64,000 nt of DNA, taken from an uncultured Flavobacteriaceae bacterium (lineage in GTDB: Bacteria; Bacteroidota; Bacteroidia; Flavobacteriales; Flavobacteriaceae). The stretch spans positions 21,176 through 85,175 of the forward strand of contig CAJQMT010000028.1 of NCBI GenBank assembly GCA_905479475.1, given 5' to 3'. Positions within the stretch are counted from its first letter, which is position 1; the number at the start of each line of letters is the position of its first letter. Under the pieces are notes generated by a model, which searched no databases, was not told the origin of the DNA, and saw only the letters and a list, made by a program, of their open reading frames with translations. A program made the translations under genes and the position numbers. This document shows, piece by piece, positions 58,072 through 64,000 of this stretch.

Positions 58072-58722
58072 TTAAAAAGCACGGACTGCACGTACAGCAT
58101 AAACTGACACTACCTTAGCATTTCTATTAACATTTCCATTTGACCATTTCACTCTAATAGCCTTCTCCCAATAAGACTCTGAAGAACTCCAATAACAACA
58201 TTGAGAAGGAGTAAAAGCACTCCCTCCATTTAGTAATGCTGTAGTTTCAATTATGTCTTTATTATTATACATATGCTGAAGTTCCTGTATACTTGGTAAA
58301 AACCAATCTGAATAACCACCACCAGTATATGCATTAGCTAAGCCTGCTGCATAAGTAGTATTATTGCCATAAATACCTGTAATAATATCCGTATTATTTT
58401 TTCCTGTGCCAACAATTTCCCCCAATGCATCAGTGGTGCGTAAATCGCTAGACCATCTAATACTTGCACTTAAATCATCTATAGAACAAACCAAAATTTT
58501 CAATACCATCTCCATTCAAATCTGTGGGCGTTGGCGCTATGTAAATAACAACACCCCCAGCCACGTAATCACCAACAACATATAAATTGCCATCACAGTT
58601 TTCGTCCACACTATTACCTCCGATCTCGGCTCTTCCAGGATTTATTGCTGAATCTGAATCATCACAATCATCATTTGTTTTACTATAGCCTCCTGGGTTC
58701 AAACAAAAAACCGTACCTTCTA
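58072..58722 (-). pseudogene. 5'-truncated, frameshifted surface-protein gene with DUF1566-like module
   Basis: Two overlapping frames make up one protein. Upstream part: VFCLNPGGYSKTNDDCDDSD then SAINPG and NSVDENCDGN, a MopE-type putative metal-binding motif, running into APTPTDLNGDGIEN. Near 58496, in a GAAAATTTTGG tract, the frame changes and continues LVCSIDDLSASIRW, AYTGGGYSDWFLPSIQELQH, CYWSSSE and VYAVRAVRAF. The N terminus is missing: the frame meets a stop just upstream, at the join with SOUL sequence. It is a paralogue of the C-terminal module of the preceding gene. A sequencing error could explain the frameshift but not the truncation. Confidence 0.75.
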
Positions 58723-58727
58723 AATCC

Positions 58728-59159
58728 CTACTCGCAGGCTATATTTTTGGGAATAATGCAAGGAATGAAAAAATAGCCATGACCTCTCCAGTTACCATGT
58801 GTTTGGGAGACTCTATTACGATGATGTTTATGGTCCCTAAAAAATATAAAAAAGAAAACCTTCCTGAACCACTTGAATCAGAAATTCAATTTAGAAAAGA
58901 ACCTGCACGTACAGTTGCAGCCCTCACATTTGGTGGTTGGGCAAACGATGCAAAAATAGCGCGCTACAAAGAACAGCTAACCACAGCGCTTAAAAGAGAA
59001 GAAATTGTGCATACCGGACGGTTCTACTTTTTGGGCTACAACCCTCCCTACGAAGTTTTTCAACGAAAAAATGAAGTGCTCGTAGAGCTTCCAACTGATG
59101 CTCTTGATTTGATTTCAAAAAAAAAGATTGACCCTAAAACAGTTGCTCATTTGAAATAA
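58728..59159 (+). pseudogene. 5'-truncated SOUL haem-binding family gene
   Basis: The frame reads LLAGYIFGNNARNEKIAMTS, then PVTMC and MMFMVPKKYKKENLPEP, the conserved core of SOUL/HBP proteins, and ends ELPTDALDLISKKKIDPKTV. SOUL proteins are normally about 180-210 aa; everything before LAGYIFG is missing and replaced by the reverse of the neighbouring pseudogene. An ATG at 58779 (126 codons) could still yield a fragment. No promoter was seen. Confidence 0.75.
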
Positions 59160-59187
59160 AAGAAAACACTTCTAAAAACTTTCAAAC

Positions 59188-59217
59188 AAAAGCTCTTGGC
59201 ACATTCCAAGAGCTTTT
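59188..59217 (+). terminator. Terminator after the SOUL remnant
   Basis: AAAAGCTCTTGG pairs with CCAAGAGCTTTT (12 bp, 6-nt loop). It survives from the once intact gene. The following 225 bases up to the next CDS show nothing else I can name. Confidence 0.8.
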
Positions 59218-59444
59218 GTTATCCCTACACCCCCCTATACGATTATAATACAAATCTCGCCTCTACCTCTACTCCCCAAAACATAAAAAAAAGATTTGGC
59301 TTCTAATTTTTTAGAAAAAAACATCTCTAAAGAAAACGAGTAAAAACTAAAGCATTATGTAAAAAAAAACCTTGTTAACAATCTACATTACAACAAGCAT
59401 ACCTTGTTTTTTTTCGTTATTTTAGCAACTCGAAAATAAAAAAA

Positions 59445-62400
59445 ATGAGGTATTTGATCGTCTATTTTTGTGCACTTTGTAGTCTCACTGCACAAACCGT
59501 AAGAATCAATGAAGTCGTATCTTCCAACTCCGTTCATTTTGACGAAGATGGTGACACACCTGACTGGATTGAACTCTACAACTATGGTACACAAGAAGTT
59601 TCTCTGGAAAACTGGAGTTTGTCTGACAACGAAGACAACCTCAGCAAGTGGAACTTTCCTGCGATGACCTTAACACCCAATCAGTATTTGCTTTTGTGGG
59701 CATCTTCCAAAGACCGATCTTCCATAAACTATGCAAGAACACTCATCAACGAAGGAGACAACTTCAAATATATCCTGCCCAGTTCCGAGCCCAATTCAAG
59801 TTGGAAATCTTTGAATTTCAACGATGCCAACTGGTCCAATGGGAACTCGGGTTTCGGATACGACGATGGAGATGACACTACCGTGTTACCCTATGGTACC
59901 CGATCTATTTACCTCAGAAAAAAATTCTCCATTACAGATCTTGACAACATAGCCTCCCTTATCTTAGACATCGATTACGACGATGCCTTTGTAGCCTATC
60001 TCAACGGTATTGAAATTGCACGTGCCAACATCAATGGAAACCCGCCTGCTTACAATGCTGGCACCATTACAGACCGAGAAGCTCGCATGTACCAGGGAGG
60101 CGATCCGGAAAGGTATGCGATATCCGATTTCCGTTCGCTGTTAAATGAAGGTGAAAACATCTTAAGTATACAGGCACATAACATCAGTGAAAATTCGTCG
60201 GATTTTACCATCATTCCTTTTTTATCTGCTGTTTTTACGGCACCGAGTAACTTGGGAGTTGTCCCTCTTTCAATTTTAAGATTGTCAAGCGATGAAAACA
60301 ACTTTCATACCAATTTTAAAATAGCTTCCGATTCGGAAACACTGATTTTGACAAATGCGACAGGAACGATAATCGATCAAATTCTTGTAGAAAATCTGCC
60401 TGCAAATGCATCCATAGGTAGACAAAGCAATTCCGGTGCGCTTGCCGTATTTGCAAATACTACTCCTGGAGCAGTAAACTCCAACAATGCCTTTTTAGGA
60501 GCTGTGCAAAGCACCGTTGTTTTTTCTGAAGAAAGAAGCCTTATCGACGGTCCTATAAGCCTACAACTGTCGGGTAATAACAGTAGTGAAACCATACGAT
60601 ATGAAACTGGCGGAGAAGAGCCTACAGAAGCCTCAAACGCCTACTCTAGCCCGATTCAAATCAACAGAAACACAGTGGTGAGAGCTAAAATATTTTTAGC
60701 CAATCATTTGCCTTCTAAGGTTTTTACGAAATCGTATATCCTGAATACCAATCACGACCTCGATGTCGTTTTATTAAGTACAGATCCAGATCATTTTTTC
60801 AATCCAAATACGGGAATCTACGTTTTTGGACCAAATGGAACTTACGACACAAATATCCCCTATTTTGGAGCCAATTTCTGGGAAGATTGGGAACGCCCTG
60901 TTCACCTTTCTTTTTATGAAAGCGACACCGACACCTTTGCAGAATTCAATGCTGGAGTGAAGATTTTTGGAGGATGGAGTCGCGGTCAAAATGGACAGAA
61001 ATCCATGTCGTTGTTTGCGCGAGGAAAATATGGAGACTCGAAATTTAAACATTCGCTATTCGACGAATTGCCGTACGACAATTTTGAATCCTTGGTTTTA
61101 CGAAACTCCGGTCAAGACTGGATGCGTTCCTCGATGAAAGACATCACCTTGACTAGTATGATGCGTGGATCAGGATTGGATTTTCAAGAACACAACCCCG
61201 TCGCTACATATATAAATGGAAGTTATTGGGGCATGTACAACTTGCGGGAAAAAATAAACGAACACATGCTGGCATCCAAACACAATATTGATGCAGATGA
61301 CATTACACTGCTCACCAACAACGCCGATGAAATTGAAGGGAGTAATGACGAATACAGATCCCTGATCAATTACATCAGTAGCACAAATTTATCAGTAGAT
61401 TCCAACTTTGAATACGTTGCCGAACAAATAGATCTGAAAGAATACGCATTGTATCAAGCGGCCAACATTTTCTTCAGCAATACAGATTGGCCCGGAAATA
61501 ATATTAAATTTTGGAAACATCCAGAAGGAAAATGGCGCTGGATTATGTACGATACAGATTTTGGTTTCGGTCCTTTTTGGAATACCGAAAATTACAGCGA
61601 AGACACCCTTAGTTTTGCATTGGATCCCAATGGTCCGGGTTGGCCAAACCCTTCGTGGTCCACCCTACTTTTTAGAAAATTGATCACGAATATTGGTTTT
61701 AGAAATCGATTTATCAATCGATATGCAGATGAATTGAATACCCGTTTCCTAAGTGAAAATATCAATGCGCACATCGATCGAATTTATGAAAGTATCGCCC
61801 CCGAAATCAATGCACATTACAACCGTTGGAAAACCGATCCTTCACTGACTCAAAGCAACGTAATCATTGAAAACACGAATGGTTGGGTAAACTACTACGT
61901 AAATGTCATGCGAAATTTTGCAAACAACAGGCCTTCGATTGCAAAAGACCATCTGCAATCAAAATTCAATTTGCCTGACTCTCACAGGCTGACCATTGCA
62001 AACACAAACCTTTCACAAGGTTTTGTGAAAATAAACGACAACTTAAAAATACAAACATCAAATTGGTCAGGTGATTATTTTGAAACCGTTCCCGTAGAAT
62101 TAAAAGCCATTGCATCTGCAGGTTTTGAATTTTCTCATTGGAGTGGAGACGTTTCTTCTACAGCAGAAAGCATTGCTGTTCCCTTGACTACAACTACTGA
62201 AATTGTTCCCAATTTTATTGCTTCCAACATACCAGAAATCCTAGTCATCAATGAAATTCATTATACTTCGAGTGATGACTTCAATCCAGAAGATTGGGTG
62301 GAAATCTACAACCCAAATACAAGTGCAATCGACTTGTCGGATTGGCAGCTCAAAGACGATGATGATACACATGTATACACCTTTCCTTCCAACACCTTCA

Positions 62401-62939
62401 TTGAAGCCGAAGACTACTTGGTCATTGCAAAGAATACCACAAGTTTTTCCAATACTTTTCCTAATATCACCAATATAATTGGCGATTTTGATTTTGGCTT
62501 TGGAAATTCTGACTCGGCAAGAATCTTTGACGAAAATGACATCTTACAAGATGAAGTGATTTATCTCTCCAAAGCTCCTTGGCCAAATTGCACCGGCAAC
62601 TATGGATCTACTATTCTATTGGACGCTTGGGACTCCGACAATTCTTTGGCTGAAAACTGGTCTTGTCATAATGGAAAAGGAAGCCCTGGTACTATGAATA
62701 CAAATAGCCCCCTTCCAAAAACACCTTTAAAAATATACCCAAACCCTGTTGAAAAAACGCTTTACATCGCAGGAACAGAAAATTCTGTTCTCATATCTGT
62801 TTATTCGATTCTAGGGAAATTGGTCCTACAGCAAACGGTAGGTGAGACATTAGAGGTGGACACTTTGCCCAAAGGAATTTACTTCGTTGAAATTAACGAA
62901 AATGGAAACTCAACGATTCATAAAATTGTAAAGAAATAG
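59445..62939 (+). CDS. Large secreted CotH-kinase protein with LTD, CHB_HEX_C and T9SS domains
   Basis: An 1164-aa protein. Signal peptide (1-17, ending LTAQ); lamin-tail domain at about 18-95 (RINEVVSSNSVHFDEDGDTP); beta-sandwich at about 105-265 (SGFGYDDGDD, DIDYDDAFVAYLNGIEIARA) related to that in the protein at 53106; a CHB_HEX_C-like segment at about 355-435 (SSETIRYETGGEEPTEASNA); CotH kinase at about 445-800 with FGGWSRGQNGQKSMSLFA, YWGMYNLREKINEHML and IMYDTDFGFGPFW; a bacterial-repeat region (AGFEFSHWSGDV); a second LTD at about 935-1060; and a T9SS type A domain (LKIYPNPVEKTLYIAG). Surface-attached; the order resembles proteins encoded near polysaccharide or spore-coat-like modules, with unknown substrate. 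Confidence 0.88.
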   Translation: MRYLIVYFCALCSLTAQTVRINEVVSSNSVHFDEDGDTPDWIELYNYGTQEVSLENWSLSDNEDNLSKWNFPAMTLTPNQYLLLWASSKDRSSINYARTLINEGDNFKYILPSSEPNSSWKSLNFNDANWSNGNSGFGYDDGDDTTVLPYGTRSIYLRKKFSITDLDNIASLILDIDYDDAFVAYLNGIEIARANINGNPPAYNAGTITDREARMYQGGDPERYAISDFRSLLNEGENILSIQAHNISENSSDFTIIPFLSAVFTAPSNLGVVPLSILRLSSDENNFHTNFKIASDSETLILTNATGTIIDQILVENLPANASIGRQSNSGALAVFANTTPGAVNSNNAFLGAVQSTVVFSEERSLIDGPISLQLSGNNSSETIRYETGGEEPTEASNAYSSPIQINRNTVVRAKIFLANHLPSKVFTKSYILNTNHDLDVVLLSTDPDHFFNPNTGIYVFGPNGTYDTNIPYFGANFWEDWERPVHLSFYESDTDTFAEFNAGVKIFGGWSRGQNGQKSMSLFARGKYGDSKFKHSLFDELPYDNFESLVLRNSGQDWMRSSMKDITLTSMMRGSGLDFQEHNPVATYINGSYWGMYNLREKINEHMLASKHNIDADDITLLTNNADEIEGSNDEYRSLINYISSTNLSVDSNFEYVAEQIDLKEYALYQAANIFFSNTDWPGNNIKFWKHPEGKWRWIMYDTDFGFGPFWNTENYSEDTLSFALDPNGPGWPNPSWSTLLFRKLITNIGFRNRFINRYADELNTRFLSENINAHIDRIYESIAPEINAHYNRWKTDPSLTQSNVIIENTNGWVNYYVNVMRNFANNRPSIAKDHLQSKFNLPDSHRLTIANTNLSQGFVKINDNLKIQTSNWSGDYFETVPVELKAIASAGFEFSHWSGDVSSTAESIAVPLTTTTEIVPNFIASNIPEILVINEIHYTSSDDFNPEDWVEIYNPNTSAIDLSDWQLKDDDDTHVYTFPSNTFIEAEDYLVIAKNTTSFSNTFPNITNIIGDFDFGFGNSDSARIFDENDILQDEVIYLSKAPWPNCTGNYGSTILLDAWDSDNSLAENWSCHNGKGSPGTMNTNSPLPKTPLKIYPNPVEKTLYIAGTENSVLISVYSILGKLVLQQTVGETLEVDTLPKGIYFVEINENGNSTIHKIVKK

Positions 62940-63158
62940 CGAAACAACCAAACAATTTCATTGCGTTTTAAAGCGACTTGTGCGCTAGAAAAGCATCTCA
63001 AACAAAAAAATCCAATGCCTAGAACAGGATTTAAAAGGACCTACTAATTCTAATAAAAAACGAACTGTTTGAAATCAAGTGGATATAACTTGGTGTTTTA
63101 ATAAAACCATTAGATTAAAAAAAACATACGTTTATGTCTCTAAACTGGGACAGTAATT

Positions 63159-64000
63159 TTAATTCTCAATGACATGCTCCCATTTCGAAACTTCTAAGAT
63201 TTTGTGAAAAACCTCAGTATTCTCATACACTCCTGCAAATATTTCGGAACCAGGACCATAAGCAAATATAGGAATCAAAGCAGCTGAATGTCCGTTTGTC
63301 GCAAAGGACGGTTCTATTTCGTTGTAATCGTTGTAAGACATCCCCTCATTTCCTTTTGTTTTTTTGGACGCCAATGTGAATCCTCCGGTTTCATGGTCTG
63401 AAGTGACAATTACAAGTGTCTCTCCATCTTTTTCAGCAAAGTCTAAGGCCTTGCCTACAGTCTCGTCAAAATCGATCATCTCGGATATCAAATATTTCGC
63501 ATTGTTGTTATGTCCTGCCCAATCTATTTGAGAACCTTCTACCATGGCAAAAAAACCTGTATTTCCTTTGTCTAAAAATTGAATGGCCAATTCCGTCGCT
63601 TTCGGAAGAAAATCCCCTCTCCCTTGGATTATTTTCTTCATCCCATCCTTCGCTAAAAGGTATCCTTGTTTTTTATGATTCTGAATCGATTGGTAATCTT
63701 CTAAAGCAATGGTGTCTAATGCAAAGTTGTTTTGCTTGAATTGATTCATAAGATTTTTCCCATCCAATCGTTGATTGAAAAACTGCAAGCCTCCAGCGGC
63801 GAAGAAATCCAATTCCGATGTTGGCAGTTGTGTGGCTATTTCTTCCGCCATATTTCGGTGGTGTACGTGTGCGTAAAAGCAGGCAGGGGTAGCATGTGTA
63901 ATTGACGAAGTAGCGATGACTCCTGTTTTTAGATTGTTTTGAGAAGCAATTTCTACAAGGTTTCTAACTGATGTCGAATCGTCTGCGACCCCAATAGCCC
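63159..64000 (-). CDS. Alkaline phosphatase, C-terminal part (5' end outside window)
   Basis: The frame is open to the window edge and reads ATSSITHATPACFYAHVHHR, then MAEEIATQLP, typical of PhoA-type alkaline phosphatases. Metal ligands are visible: Glu/Asp in FFAMVEGSQIDWAGHNN, Asp-His in VIVTSDHETGGFT and His in TNGHSAALIPIFAYGPGSE. The catalytic Ser region lies outside. It releases phosphate from organic esters in the periplasm or at the surface. The first 219 bases after the CotH gene and before this stop contain no feature I can support. Confidence 0.92.
   Translation of the reverse strand, partial: AIGVADDSTSVRNLVEIASQNNLKTGVIATSSITHATPACFYAHVHHRNMAEEIATQLPTSELDFFAAGGLQFFNQRLDGKNLMNQFKQNNFALDTIALEDYQSIQNHKKQGYLLAKDGMKKIIQGRGDFLPKATELAIQFLDKGNTGFFAMVEGSQIDWAGHNNNAKYLISEMIDFDETVGKALDFAEKDGETLVIVTSDHETGGFTLASKKTKGNEGMSYNDYNEIEPSFATNGHSAALIPIFAYGPGSEIFAGVYENTEVFHKILEVSKWEHVIEN

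Noticed and set aside
56292..58758. An 11-base match (TTGGGAATAAT) between the ssrA terminator and the SOUL remnant, as if direct repeats of an excised element.
   Set aside because: It lies inside conserved SOUL coding sequence and in a terminator arm; the tmRNA 3' end itself is not repeated downstream, so no attachment site is supported.

Overview
The window is a piece of a low-GC chromosome from a member of the Flavobacteriaceae (Bacteroidota), probably marine. The evidence is the gene order (eno/gltA/carA next to the alpha-spc-S10-str ribosomal block), several -7 boxes of the form TAnnTTTG with no Shine-Dalgarno sequences, secreted proteins with a type IX secretion (T9SS) C-terminal domain, a tmRNA tag ending in AA that resembles flavobacterial tags, and zinc-ligand-poor (C-minus) L36 and S14. 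No IS element, prophage, CRISPR array or toxin-antitoxin pair was seen.

1-5.3 kb: end of a glutamine synthetase gene, a small secreted protein with a threefold KN[YF]K[PA]W motif, a Ca/Na antiporter, a 51-aa protein paired with a DUF2007 protein, a lone tRNA-Arg(ACG), a tRNA-Ser/Pro/Arg operon on the minus strand and a 7TM-HD phosphohydrolase (likely c-di-AMP phosphodiesterase). 5.6-18.2 kb: NlpC/P60 hydrolase, TPR protein, gyrA, clpC, a degenerate amidinotransferase/deiminase-fold protein, gltA, eno and carA.

18.3-36.1 kb: 31 minus-strand genes for ribosomal proteins, rpoA, secY, infA and fusA, running rpsL-rpsG-fusA-rpsJ // rplC...rpsN // rpsH...rplQ. The double slashes mark two breaks where the sequence shows terminator, promoter and long structured leader: between rpsJ and rplC (with an attenuator-like hairpin plus U-tract) and between rpsN and rpsH (with a perfect 12-bp palindrome upstream of the promoter). 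Further intercistronic hairpins lie before rpsG, rplR, rpsD and rplQ. Together they suggest that flavobacterial r-protein control sites sit at positions different from those of E. coli.

36.2-53 kb: a short Omp85-like protein, rlmB, a rhomboid protease, rarA, a conserved secreted protein, a very AT-rich glycosyltransferase/flippase pair, a coupled GNAT-fold plus deacetylase-fold pair in which the deacetylase lacks canonical metal ligands, radC, trkA-trkH potassium uptake, mpl, kdsA and a DUF3820 protein.

53.1-64 kb: an accessory-looking region around the tmRNA gene: two large CotH-kinase/T9SS proteins of related architecture flank ssrA, a surface protein with two nearly identical FN3 repeats and a heptamer microsatellite directly before its start codon, a frameshifted paralogue of its C-terminal module, and a 5'-truncated SOUL haem-binding gene. 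The last two remnants are joined head to head at a deletion-like scar. The window ends inside an alkaline phosphatase gene.
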